A stretch of 64,000 nucleotides of DNA from a virus. Below, in pieces: positions 26,694 through 35,048 of this stretch (positions are counted from its first letter, which is position 1; each line of letters opens with the position of its first letter). The notes beneath the pieces were generated by a model that saw nothing but the letters and a program-made list of their open reading frames with translations, searched no databases and was not told the origin of the DNA. Location: IMG/VR virus record IMGVR_UViG_3300026488_000022, positions 16,615 to 80,614 of that record; one strand, written 5' to 3'. The translations under genes were made by a program, and so were the position numbers.

Positions 26694-26860
26694 TATAAAA
26701 TAAAAGTAAAATTTAATTTAAGAATTCTATTATAATATAATAATAACTTTAAGGGTTTGGACACTTTTGGACAGTAGCAGAAAGCCCTAAAATTCGGACT
26801 TTTAATAACTTGCAAACATTTATAATCAGTAAAAAATGTCATTTCGGCGGTCAAGAACAT
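26686..26860 (-). repeat. Dispersed regulatory element, copy D
   Basis: Nearly identical to copy C: hairpin (26781-26802), TTTGGACA repeats, TATAAT box (26729-26734). It is followed on the plus strand by the moron promoter of the 154-aa gene. Confidence 0.8.
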
Positions 26861-26883
26861 TTTATAATTTTTGTAAAAAACTC

Positions 26884-26912
26884 TTGACATAAAGTAAAAA
26901 ATGTTTTATAAT
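26884..26912 (+). promoter_or_regulatory. Sigma-70 promoter of 154-aa moron gene
   Basis: TTGACA (26884-26889), 17-base spacer, TATAAT (26907-26912), then an AAAGGAG leader. Confidence 0.85.
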
Positions 26913-26943
26913 TCCAATACAAATAAAAACAAAGGAGAATAAA

Positions 26944-27408
26944 ATGGAATATAGCGTAATAATAAATCTAACTCAACATAAAGCAACTGAAGAACAAAAA
27001 CAGGCAGGTGTGATAGACCTGCCAGAAAAATATCAAACAAAATTAAGAACACTTTTAACGTTTAATGAATTACCAAATTGTAAAGAAATCACTAATAGAG
27101 CTGAAAAAATAGGAGATTTAGTTTTAGAATTTTTATCAGATAATTTAAGTCCTGTTAAAAACGAAGTTGAACAAATTTTAAAATTAGATGAAATTAAACA
27201 AATTGAAGAATTTGAAAAACTAAATTTAGGTTTTATGATAGGTGGAGCGCCTTATCTTATGGGCGCTTTAGAAGAAGAACTAAGTTATTTTGGGACACCT
27301 TTATATGCCTTTACAAAAAGAATTGTAGAAGAAATAAAAAAATCAGACGGAACAGTAGAAAAGAAAGCAATATTCAAACACGAAGGCTTTGTTCCTGCTT
27401 GTATTTAA
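26944..27408 (+). CDS. Moron protein, MIGGAPYLM-type, 154 aa
   Basis: The pattern NLTQHKATEEQKQAG ... LLTFNELP ... NRAEKIGDL ... MIGGAPYLMGALEEEL ... AFTKRIVEE ... DGTVEKKAIFKHEGFV looks like a conserved bacterial/mobile-element family that I recall without a functional name. Conserved His near the start (about residue 11) and the C-terminal HEGFV stand out. It has a private sigma-70 promoter and lies opposite to the terminase genes, overlapping the end of terS by 4 bases. Its placement suggests an accessory host-interaction gene. Confidence 0.72.
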   Translation: MEYSVIINLTQHKATEEQKQAGVIDLPEKYQTKLRTLLTFNELPNCKEITNRAEKIGDLVLEFLSDNLSPVKNEVEQILKLDEIKQIEEFEKLNLGFMIGGAPYLMGALEEELSYFGTPLYAFTKRIVEEIKKSDGTVEKKAIFKHEGFVPACI

Positions 27409-27929
27409 TCTTTTATAACTTGATTTAAAATATTGACAAAAACATTTCCTGTTGTTCCTAATTTTTTTCTTTCTTCTTCTTTCATAATATCATCAAGCAT
27501 TTTAGCTACATCTAAAATATCTTTGTCAGTAGCATTAGCAAAATCACCTCCTTGTTTTTCAATTTGTTCTATTTTATCTTCTAATGTTCTCATAACAACA
27601 GAAACTACAACATTTTTAGCATTTTCTTTTATTTCTTTCATAATTGCATTATAAAAATCTTTAACATAAGGTTTTGATAAAGTTCTACTAATATATTGAT
27701 ATGGCAAACCAAGTTCAATTGCTATTCTTTTATTGCTATAACCTTTTGCTTTCATTTCTACAATATATCTTTCAACTGTTGATAAAGGTTTATCGAAATT
27801 AACATTTGTAAATTCTAAAACTTCAGTAGAAACTTTATTGTTTTTAACATTAGCGTCTGGTAAATTTTCTAATTCTTCTTTTTCTACAACTGCCACAGGA
27901 GTTATTTCTTTAGTTTCTTTATTCTTCAT
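27405..27929 (-). CDS. terS: Terminase small subunit (probable)
   Basis: 174 residues from the ATG at 27929 (AAAAGG 7 bases upstream; the preceding TTG is not needed). A helix-turn-helix lies at about residues 65-90 (KGYSNKRIAIELGLPYQYIS), followed by helical oligomerisation segments. It recognises the packaging site and loads the large subunit, which is the next leftward late gene. It overlaps the zinc-ribbon gene upstream by 11 bases. Confidence 0.7.
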   Translation of the reverse strand: MKNKETKEITPVAVVEKEELENLPDANVKNNKVSTEVLEFTNVNFDKPLSTVERYIVEMKAKGYSNKRIAIELGLPYQYISRTLSKPYVKDFYNAIMKEIKENAKNVVVSVVMRTLEDKIEQIEKQGGDFANATDKDILDVAKMLDDIMKEEERKKLGTTGNVFVNILNQVIKD

Positions 27930-28164
27930 CAAAATGCCTTTTATTTACAGTATTACTAAATTTAATTACTAAATCTTTAATTACTTCATCTTCTATTTTT
28001 ATTTTCTTGTTTTTTTCTTGACAAACATTACAACGTGTTTTTAATTCTAATTCTTTTAGACTTTCAACAAAAAATACATTAGAACAAGAGCAAACAACTT
28101 CATATTTTTTTAATTCTTCATTATAAACATAATCTAATAAAGGACTAATTTTATCTTTTTTCAT
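27919..28164 (-). CDS. Small zinc-ribbon protein, 81 aa
   Basis: Two cysteine pairs, CSCS near residue 25 and CNVC near 45, suggest a small zinc ribbon. The rest is charged helix. It is coupled to terS by overlap and could assist packaging-site recognition or be an unrelated regulator. No named family. Confidence 0.55.
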   Translation of the reverse strand: MKKDKISPLLDYVYNEELKKYEVVCSCSNVFFVESLKELELKTRCNVCQEKNKKIKIEDEVIKDLVIKFSNTVNKRHFDEE

Positions 28165-28195
28165 TTTAAACCTTTTTATTAATTATAGCTTAATT

Positions 28196-28507
28196 TCATT
28201 TTATTTTCAATTTTTTTATAATTTCTGTTTCTATTAAATATAAAAAATTAGCTCCTTTGTGAGCCATAACACCGCCTATTGCACTTGCTCCATAAACGCT
28301 TATATCCATTAAATCATAAGCAAGAATAAAACCTATTAAACCTAAAAAACTTGCATAAAATAAATCTAAAAAATATAAAAAAATTTTAGATTTTAATGAT
28401 TTATTTTGTAAATCTCTTTGTGTAAAATTAATAGACGTAGCCCAAATAATAAAACCCATTAATAAAATATATGCTTTTATAGAAATTTCATCCCACTTAT
28501 TTTTCAT
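28196..28507 (-). CDS. Holin, LydA-like (phage holin superfamily III type)
   Basis: 103 residues with membrane segments at about 12-28, 45-65 and 70-85, and the stretch DLMDISVYGASAIGGVMAHKG, typical of P1 LydA-type holins. It is the first gene behind element E. With the protein at 9475-9696 this makes two holin candidates; one may act as an antiholin. Confidence 0.6.
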   Translation of the reverse strand: MKNKWDEISIKAYILLMGFIIWATSINFTQRDLQNKSLKSKIFLYFLDLFYASFLGLIGFILAYDLMDISVYGASAIGGVMAHKGANFLYLIETEIIKKLKIK

Positions 28508-28540
28508 CTTTTAAAACCTTTATATTTTAATGTTATTAAA

Positions 28541-28548
28541 TATATCAG
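28541..28548 (-). promoter_or_regulatory. Late promoter box (CTGATATA) of holin-terS unit
   Basis: CTGATATA on the minus strand, 34 bases upstream of the holin ATG. It forms the left end of element E. Confidence 0.5.
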
Positions 28549-28700
28549 TATAAAAATAAAAGTAAAATTTAATTTAAAAAACTCTATTATAATATATAAA
28601 AACTTTAAGGGTTTGGACACTTTGGACAGTAACAAAAAGCCCTAAAATTCGGACTTTGTTGATAACGTAAATTAAATTTTAGTTGTTTTTTGTTAATTTC
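28541..28700 (-). repeat. Dispersed regulatory element, copy E
   Basis: Hairpin (28636-28657), TTTGGACA repeats and TATAAT box (28586-28591) as in the other copies. Beyond the hairpin the sequence departs from the family where the DUF1353 gene ends at 28679, though ATTTCGGCGGT is still present. Confidence 0.7.
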
Positions 28701-29062
28701 GGCGGTATAGAAGTTTTTATTATTTGAGGCAATTTATATTTAAAAAAATGATAAAATTTAACTGCATAATAAAAAAGATAACTTGTAAATTTTCCTACTT
28801 TTAAATCTAATAAGCAATTTAAGAAACATTTATCAGCCTTATCGTAGAGTTCTAAATTACAAAGATAATCGTGTAAAATAGCACAAGGTAAATAATCAGG
28901 TCTATATTTTGTATAGTTAAAAAGATATGCTATAAAAGGCACACTTGCTCCATCACTTTTAAAACCTTTTGGAATTTTTATGCTCTTATAATAAAAAGGT
29001 TTGACAACCTTAAATTTGTTATTTTTTAAAGGTTGTAACCAAACATCGCTATATTTTAACAT
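28679..29062 (-). CDS. DUF1353 family protein
   Basis: 127 residues from the ATG at 29062, chosen over a TTG at 29074 that has no ribosome site. The pattern IPKGFKSDGASVPFIAYLF ... PCAILHDYLCN ... ADKCF is characteristic of DUF1353, a family common in phage tail and lysis regions. A hydrophobic segment follows near residues 95-112. The molecular role of the family is unknown to me. Confidence 0.75.
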   Translation of the reverse strand: MLKYSDVWLQPLKNNKFKVVKPFYYKSIKIPKGFKSDGASVPFIAYLFNYTKYRPDYLPCAILHDYLCNLELYDKADKCFLNCLLDLKVGKFTSYLFYYAVKFYHFFKYKLPQIIKTSIPPKLTKNN

Positions 29063-29064
29063 TT

Positions 29065-29580
29065 TTAATTCCAAGAAATATTTATTACTTCTTTAATAGA
29101 AGTAGCATTATAAATTGCTTTTCTTAAGCTGACTTTTTTACTCCATAAAGTTGAATAATTTATACCAAGTTCTGTTAGCATTTTTTTGACTTCAGCAAGT
29201 TCAAGTTCGTGGTCCTGATTATAATAATCACCAACCAACATTGTACTCATACCTAATGTTTCAGCAAGTTCAATTCCCGCTTTTAATTTTTGTATATCTA
29301 AAAAGTCGCAATCCATAGTTATACCATTAGAGCATTTATAACCATTTTTAATATGAAAATTAAAAGCTTTTTTAATTTCTTCAATTTTTAAATCTTTAGC
29401 TTTTTCTAATATTAATTCTTCATCAGGAATAATATTTCCGTTTTCATCTAATTTATAAAACGGATATAATGCTTGTGGTAAATTATCAGTGACTAAAAAA
29501 TTTTCTTTATTAATATAATCTTCTTCGTTTGATACTTCAACAGGAATTAACCTTTTTTCATCATTTATAAAAAATACCAT
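29065..29580 (-). CDS. Tail fibre assembly-like protein with DUF4376-type domain
   Basis: 171 residues. The first 70 include NLPQALYPFYKLDENGNIIP, seen in tail fibre assembly proteins. The remainder (GYKCSNGITMDCDFLDIQKL ... MLVGDYYNQDHEL ... LRKAIYNATSIKEV) matches the DUF4376 layout. It is 1 base from the LamG fibre gene, which fits a chaperone or cap role for that fibre. Confidence 0.65.
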   Translation of the reverse strand: MVFFINDEKRLIPVEVSNEEDYINKENFLVTDNLPQALYPFYKLDENGNIIPDEELILEKAKDLKIEEIKKAFNFHIKNGYKCSNGITMDCDFLDIQKLKAGIELAETLGMSTMLVGDYYNQDHELELAEVKKMLTELGINYSTLWSKKVSLRKAIYNATSIKEVINISWN

Positions 29581-29581
29581 T

Positions 29582-30556
29582 TTACTCTCCTTGAATTAAA
29601 TATAAAATTTTAACTTCATCATCATTTAAATTTCTTGTGAATATCCTAACATCATCAATTGTTCCGCTTTGTCTATAACCCGCATTTCTGCCCCAACCAA
29701 ACAAATATAAAGTATCGTTAAAAACCATACTATATCTGTTAATTGTGCCACAGTTTTGAGCTAAGTTTTGCTTTTCACCGTTAAGGTAAATATCGCCATA
29801 TTCTCCCTTTCTAAAATTAACTGATAAATGCACCCACTGATTTTTATATTTTAAAAAATTAAAACCAAAATTATCGCTATTAGCAGTATTAAAACCAAGT
29901 TTTCCATTTCTGCAAATATAAATATCACATTCTTTAAAACCAAATGGCATAGTATAATCCCTGCCATTCCATTTAAACCACATTGAAATATTTAACTCTT
30001 CTGTATTTACATTAAAAGGTAAATTTTTTATTTGAATTTGTCCCCAATCAGAATAAACAGCTAAATTTTCTTTACCTTCAACGTATCTTATGCCTCCTAC
30101 TATTGTTCCTCTATATTTTCCGCTAACATCAAGGACATTTCTATTAAATTTAAACAAAGCAATACCACTACCATCGCCAAAAACATCAACTTTTTCAAAA
30201 GGCGGAACATTCATAATTGTTGTTCCTTTATTTCCTACCCAAATGTTATCATTATTATCATTTTTAACACATTCAAACATTTCTGAAGTTTGAATATTAT
30301 ACCATTTAAAACCTTTAAAAGCCGGGTTAAAATTAACAGTAGGATTTTCTAAACTTATAATGTTAGCTATATTTTTAGTAATTTTATCTACTACTTTTAG
30401 TTTGCCGTTATTTATTAAATCTCTTGCTTTTTGGTTTTTTACATCTTCTTTTAAATAACATTTATAAACAACATTTTGACGTTCGATATTTAAAATTACA
30501 ATTAAATCATCTTTTTTTCCGGTTATTAAACTATCTAAATTTTCTATATAAAACAT
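29582..30556 (-). CDS. LamG-domain tail protein, 324 aa
   Basis: An N-terminal 140 residues without recognised fold, then a LamG/concanavalin-like domain: DVFGDGSGIALFKFNRNVLD, LNISMWFKWNGR, QWVHLSVNFRKGEYGDIYLN and the closing GTIDDVRIFTRNLNDDEV. Such domains bind carbohydrate and suit host surface recognition. The GDGS..GLF/ALFKF entry motif is the same as in the tube-LamG protein at 15303-17024. Confidence 0.75.
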   Translation of the reverse strand: MFYIENLDSLITGKKDDLIVILNIERQNVVYKCYLKEDVKNQKARDLINNGKLKVVDKITKNIANIISLENPTVNFNPAFKGFKWYNIQTSEMFECVKNDNNDNIWVGNKGTTIMNVPPFEKVDVFGDGSGIALFKFNRNVLDVSGKYRGTIVGGIRYVEGKENLAVYSDWGQIQIKNLPFNVNTEELNISMWFKWNGRDYTMPFGFKECDIYICRNGKLGFNTANSDNFGFNFLKYKNQWVHLSVNFRKGEYGDIYLNGEKQNLAQNCGTINRYSMVFNDTLYLFGWGRNAGYRQSGTIDDVRIFTRNLNDDEVKILYLIQGE

Positions 30557-30570
30557 AAAAACTCCTTATT

Positions 30571-32133
30571 TTAATTAATTTGATATCCCCAAAGTTCGTC
30601 TTTATAAACATTACCATTACCATCTGCCCAATAAACAACGAAGCTTGAATTGTCATTTTCTTTAATCCCCCCTAAAACAAAAGTAGGTTTGTCTAACGGC
30701 TCTAATAATGCCACTGCATTATCATCATTTGCAATAAAATTAATAAACATCATCGCACGTCTTGTATCGTTGGCTTCTCCGTCATTATTAATTAATTTTA
30801 GTCCGTTAGGTAAGTTATAAAATTTAATACTATCTTCATCACAATCAACTTCCATTCTTGTTGCATTATCTATGCTTGTGTATTTTGAGCTTGTAGCTCT
30901 AATATGCAAATGTTTTTTGTTATTTGAATTGTTATACCAATCAATCCTTGCTTGTGCCGGATAAGCAGTACCTAAACCAAAATTATAACCTACCCAATTA
31001 TCAGCACTTGTTGTGTCTTTATAAGCAAGATAAGTGCCACTATCTCCAGCTACAACATCATAAACGTTAATATTTGAACTTGTAACATCTACACCTAAAC
31101 CAAGTGTTCCTGTTGTCCAATTATATTTTAAACTTTTTCCTAAAGTTGAACTTGCATTGTAATTGTCGTTTTGACTTATAACAACATCGTAATTTACATA
31201 ATCATTAGTTTTAACAGCTAATGCCTTCCATTCGTTTGAGTTACCTTTTCTTCTAACTATAATTTCTTCAGCGGAATTATCGTAAATTAACTGCCCACCT
31301 TTTGGGTATTCGTTAATATCATTTTTCCAATCTTCAATTTTTTGATAAACAACATCGTGTGAATTTGCAGGTAAATAAACCCAGCTATCACTCCATAAAA
31401 CAAAACCTGAATATTTAATTTCTTTATTACCAACTAACGAAGTTTTACCTTTAAACCAACCAAAATGTCCATTTGAATTATAAATAGCAAGGTTTTGATT
31501 TTCATAATCAATCCAATAATAACCATCTTCGGGTGTTCCTTGTCCTGTGGCTGGGTATCCTGTGACATAATTAAAGCGATTATCCATAGAACGATTAAAA
31601 TCCCAACCAAAACCATCACGTGCTTTAATTGCATTTGAACGACCACAATATAGATTGTAATTATTTGTATTTCCATCAATAGAAATACCAGCACCAATGA
31701 CACCATATTGATTAACAGCAAATTGAACTTGTGAGGTATAAGCTTGTATAATTTTTTCGCTATGTGTAAAAATTCTCAATGGTGTAACACCATTATTATC
31801 AACAGTTGTATCAATATTTAGTGCTGAATTTGTACCTTGTGGGTTATGTTGTAAATATGGACTTGTTACAGCTTTGTCTCCGTTAATTTTATATAAAAAC
31901 TTTCCATTTTCACCTTCAATTGTTGTTCCGTATTTTATTTTTAAAAGTTGTCCATTATCAATTGCGTCTGTTACACTTACTCCAACAACATCATTTGGAT
32001 TAGCTACTAAAACATAATATTCAAAAATATCTTGGTCTGTTTGGATTTTTAAAATTTCACCTTTTCTAAACTTATTAAGCCCTGTAAATTGAATATCAAC
32101 TACTGCAAAATTACTATGGGTGCTTATAGACAT
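30571..32133 (-). CDS. Tail fibre protein, 520 aa
   Basis: A long beta-rich protein with Asn/Gly repeats and no enzymatic motif. The N-terminus (GLNKFRKGEILKIQTDQDIF, YVLVANPNDVVGVSVTDAID) resembles the N-terminus of the 350-aa fibre at 20826-21878. The C-terminal half has short beta strands typical of trimeric fibres. It is the first gene of the leftmost-transcribed fibre/LamG unit, under the late box at 32163. Confidence 0.65.
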   Translation of the reverse strand: MSISTHSNFAVVDIQFTGLNKFRKGEILKIQTDQDIFEYYVLVANPNDVVGVSVTDAIDNGQLLKIKYGTTIEGENGKFLYKINGDKAVTSPYLQHNPQGTNSALNIDTTVDNNGVTPLRIFTHSEKIIQAYTSQVQFAVNQYGVIGAGISIDGNTNNYNLYCGRSNAIKARDGFGWDFNRSMDNRFNYVTGYPATGQGTPEDGYYWIDYENQNLAIYNSNGHFGWFKGKTSLVGNKEIKYSGFVLWSDSWVYLPANSHDVVYQKIEDWKNDINEYPKGGQLIYDNSAEEIIVRRKGNSNEWKALAVKTNDYVNYDVVISQNDNYNASSTLGKSLKYNWTTGTLGLGVDVTSSNINVYDVVAGDSGTYLAYKDTTSADNWVGYNFGLGTAYPAQARIDWYNNSNNKKHLHIRATSSKYTSIDNATRMEVDCDEDSIKFYNLPNGLKLINNDGEANDTRRAMMFINFIANDDNAVALLEPLDKPTFVLGGIKENDNSSFVVYWADGNGNVYKDELWGYQIN

Positions 32134-32162
32134 TTTGTCTCCTTATATTGCTACTTTAAACA

Positions 32163-32170
32163 TATATCAG
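32163..32170 (-). promoter_or_regulatory. Late promoter box (CTGATATA) of fibre/LamG unit
   Basis: CTGATATA on the minus strand, 30 bases upstream of the fibre ATG. It lies in the divergent region beside inverted element F. Confidence 0.5.
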
Positions 32171-32201
32171 TTTAATATATAAGCTATAATAATTATAAAA
32201 T

Positions 32202-32335
32202 GTTCTTGACCGCCGAAATGCTATTTTTCATTGTTTGTAGATAATTATAGTTTGTTAAAAGTCCGAATTTTAGGGCTTTCTGCTACTGTCCAAAGTGTCC
32301 AAACCCTTAAAGTTATAATATATTATAATAGAGCT
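32202..32335 (+). repeat. Dispersed regulatory element, copy F (inverted)
   Basis: The only copy in plus orientation: GACCGCCGAAATG, hairpin (32258-32279), TGTCCAAAG/TGTCCAAAC repeats, then TATAAT (32324-32329). It points at the plus-strand operon starting at 32428. The orientation rule, TATAAT end nearest the first gene, therefore holds for all six copies, which supports a promoter function. Confidence 0.75.
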
Positions 32336-32427
32336 TTTAAAACAAAATTTTATTTCTATCTTTACTTTTATTTTGCTTTTTGTTATAATCTTTTAAAGAT
32401 TTATAATTTATAAAAAGGAGTTGTAGA

Positions 32428-34314
32428 ATGATGAATGTAAGAAAAGAGAAAAGTAGAATTTTAACAGGAAATGATGTGATGAAAGAAAAAAAAGAAAAAA
32501 TTTTTAAAGAAAAAACTTTAGAAATTTTATTTGTTAGAAAAACAAAAAAAGGAGAAATTTTAGCAACCCGACCGGATAAATTTGAAGATTTAATTGGGTT
32601 GCTAAAGAATTATACTATATTTATATATACTTTGTCAATACAAAAAGGACAATTTTTATCTATTTTTAATAATATTTTATTTTTATTAGATAGAGCTGAT
32701 AAAAATGATGTTTTTATCAAAAATTTTAAACATTTAATTTATGATTGGGCAACTAATAAAATTACAACAGACGAAATTGCAGATAATTTTATTTCTTTTT
32801 ATGAAGCCTTAACAGCTAATCATTTTGAAAGTAAAGGTTTTAGTTTTGTTGCTAATCCTTATAAAGTAACACAATATGATAAAGCAAGACCTAATACTAA
32901 AAATGGAAAGTTTTATAATATTTATAGAAAAGGTTATGAAGAAAATTTAGGTCTTGCTTTTGATAATGAAGTTTCTCTTGTTACTGCTTATTTCAAAATG
33001 CTTATAAATCCTCATTGTGCGTTTTATATTCCTAATAATAAATATTCTAAAAATTCTTTAAGATTTGATATTGATGATAAAAGTTTAAGTTTAGAAGAAA
33101 TAACTTTATTAAGCAAGGCAACTATGAATGCTTTAAGTTTTAACGGACAAGTAGTAGTTTTAGAAACTACAAAAGGTTATCAAATTAGTATTTATATTCC
33201 TGTATTTTTTGTTAAAACATTTTTTGATAAAGATGATTATGTAGTTAGTGAAATTTTTGGTAAAAAAAGAAAAGTTACAAAAGCATTTTACGCTTATCAA
33301 TTTGTAGTTAAAAAATTTATTGAAAAATTTGAATTTTTAGCAAATGAATTATATGAAGTTAAATTAAAAATTGATAAATTTGCAGTCGAACAAGAAAAAG
33401 CAAGAATTTGGAGGAATTTTCAAGCTCATAATTATAATACATTTTCAATAACTGAAAATGATAGGACTACTATTTTTGATTTAGCTGGGGAATTTGAAAA
33501 AGAAGAAGAAAAAAAAGAAATAGTTAATTTATTTGAAGCTAAAACAATGAGTTATGCGGGTTTTAAACAAAAATTTTATAATGTTTATAAATTTTCTAAA
33601 AAATATAAAGTAAATTTACCAGCTGTTAATTTAGAAATGGTAGGTAAATTTAGTGAAAATGCTGAAATGTTTTGGCTAACTAAAGCTTTAACTCATAAAT
33701 TTATTATAAATTATAATCATTTATCAAATTTTAATATGCTTTTATTAGAGCTTTTCACTGCTATTGAAAATGATTTAATGTTTGTTTATGGTAATGAAAA
33801 TGTTAAAGATGTTGTTTGGGATGTTTATGATTTTTATTTAGAAAATATGACAAAATACTTAAATGGACAAAAAATAGCAAGAAGTAAAACATTTAAAAAA
33901 ATTACTGAAAGTTTAAAAGTAATTAAAAATGCTCCAGAAAATAAAAAAGAAAAGTTACAACAAGTTAAAATTGAAGTAGAAAAATTTGTAAATAATAAAG
34001 AAGATAAATTATCAGTTAGAAAATTAGCTGATTTAGTAAAAAATGTAGGGCTTGATTTTTCAAAATCTACAATCCATAATTACATTAAAAATGAAAATAT
34101 GGATATTTTAGTAGAAATAATCGATATTTTATTAGAATATGTTATTATTTTAATGAACGGCAATAAACAAGAACAAGAAAAAGCAATTTTATTATTAAAA
34201 ATTGCTGATGAATTTCAAAGTGCTGTTAAGTTAATGGTAGTTATGATAAATCAAGGTTTGTTTTTACATAATGAAAAATTAAAAAATTATTTTTACTACA
34301 ATAAAAAGGAATGA
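32428..34314 (+). CDS. Large protein, 628 aa, possible degenerate primase-polymerase
   Basis: First gene of the plus operon, ATG after AAGGAG. No confident family. By eye, residues about 205-335 recall an archaeo-eukaryotic primase core: RFDIDD (D214/D216) as the DxD, KGYQI (Q252) where the motif-II His would be, and LKIDKF (D316) followed by an R..R......N pattern (R326, R329, N335). The His to Gln change would be expected to cripple catalysis. The C-terminal 150 residues are helical, with a helix-turn-helix-like DFSKSTIHNYI. Alternatively this is an unrelated protein with chance motifs. Confidence 0.6.
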   Translation: MMNVRKEKSRILTGNDVMKEKKEKIFKEKTLEILFVRKTKKGEILATRPDKFEDLIGLLKNYTIFIYTLSIQKGQFLSIFNNILFLLDRADKNDVFIKNFKHLIYDWATNKITTDEIADNFISFYEALTANHFESKGFSFVANPYKVTQYDKARPNTKNGKFYNIYRKGYEENLGLAFDNEVSLVTAYFKMLINPHCAFYIPNNKYSKNSLRFDIDDKSLSLEEITLLSKATMNALSFNGQVVVLETTKGYQISIYIPVFFVKTFFDKDDYVVSEIFGKKRKVTKAFYAYQFVVKKFIEKFEFLANELYEVKLKIDKFAVEQEKARIWRNFQAHNYNTFSITENDRTTIFDLAGEFEKEEEKKEIVNLFEAKTMSYAGFKQKFYNVYKFSKKYKVNLPAVNLEMVGKFSENAEMFWLTKALTHKFIINYNHLSNFNMLLLELFTAIENDLMFVYGNENVKDVVWDVYDFYLENMTKYLNGQKIARSKTFKKITESLKVIKNAPENKKEKLQQVKIEVEKFVNNKEDKLSVRKLADLVKNVGLDFSKSTIHNYIKNENMDILVEIIDILLEYVIILMNGNKQEQEKAILLLKIADEFQSAVKLMVVMINQGLFLHNEKLKNYFYYNKKE

Positions 34315-34562
34315 AAATGCAAATAACTAAAACAAATCTTTTAAATCTTATTACAAATGACCCGATAATTTCAAAACTCTGGGAGGAAGGGTTAGCGTGG
34401 TTTGATTATTATAAAGAAAGAAAAGAAGAAAATGGTATGAGTTATGAAAAATATATGGTATATATGGATTTACGTCAAAAATGTATAGAGTTAAAAAAAG
34501 AAAATTTAGATAAAAGAGAAGAGAAAATTATAAAAGATTTTGTTGATTTTTATTTTAATTAA
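34311..34562 (+). CDS. Hypothetical protein, 83 aa
   Basis: Overlaps the 628-aa gene by 4 bases (ATGA), so coupled. It is helical and charged, with EEGLAWFDYYKERKEENGMS near residue 20. No recognised domain. Confidence 0.6.
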   Translation: MKMQITKTNLLNLITNDPIISKLWEEGLAWFDYYKERKEENGMSYEKYMVYMDLRQKCIELKKENLDKREEKIIKDFVDFYFN

Positions 34563-34574
34563 AAAGGAAAAATT

Positions 34575-35048
34575 ATGGAATTAATAAAAGCAGATTGGTC
34601 ATTTGGTTTAAAAAATTTAAAATCACAAAATATCTCACTTACTAAAAAGCAATACGATGTTATTACACCTATTGTATTGCCTTCAAGAAATTATGATGAA
34701 ATTAGAAGTGCATATGTTAAATCAGTGCAGAAATTAAGAAGGTATTATAACGCACCTGTTTTTTCTACAATGAAAATTGTGTATTTTAATAATATGAGTT
34801 GGTTTATTTATTCTAAAGCTTATTTAGAACAATGGTTAGAGTTTATGTTAAGAGAAGCAAATATCAAATTAAATGATTATATTTTTGAGCCACATAAACT
34901 ATCTGAAAAAGTAATTAAAAAGGAAATTAAGTTTTTTATAAAACCAAAAGAAAAAGCACAATTTGATTTAGTTAAAATTTTTTATAAAGATAAAGCTATC
35001 GGATATAAAGTTGAAAACGAAGTTTTAAAATATAAGGAGATAAAATAA
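34575..35048 (+). CDS. Hypothetical protein, 157 aa
   Basis: ATG after AAAAAGG. Basic, mixed alpha/beta, with PVFSTMKIVYFNNMSWFIYS and a Lys-rich end. It overlaps the next gene by 1 base. Not recognised. Confidence 0.6.
   Translation: MELIKADWSFGLKNLKSQNISLTKKQYDVITPIVLPSRNYDEIRSAYVKSVQKLRRYYNAPVFSTMKIVYFNNMSWFIYSKAYLEQWLEFMLREANIKLNDYIFEPHKLSEKVIKKEIKFFIKPKEKAQFDLVKIFYKDKAIGYKVENEVLKYKEIK

Noticed and set aside
32231-32413. 60-codon plus-strand frame in element F
   Set aside because: It is the counterpart of the frames in elements C and D, overlapping the hairpin and promoter; no ribosome site.
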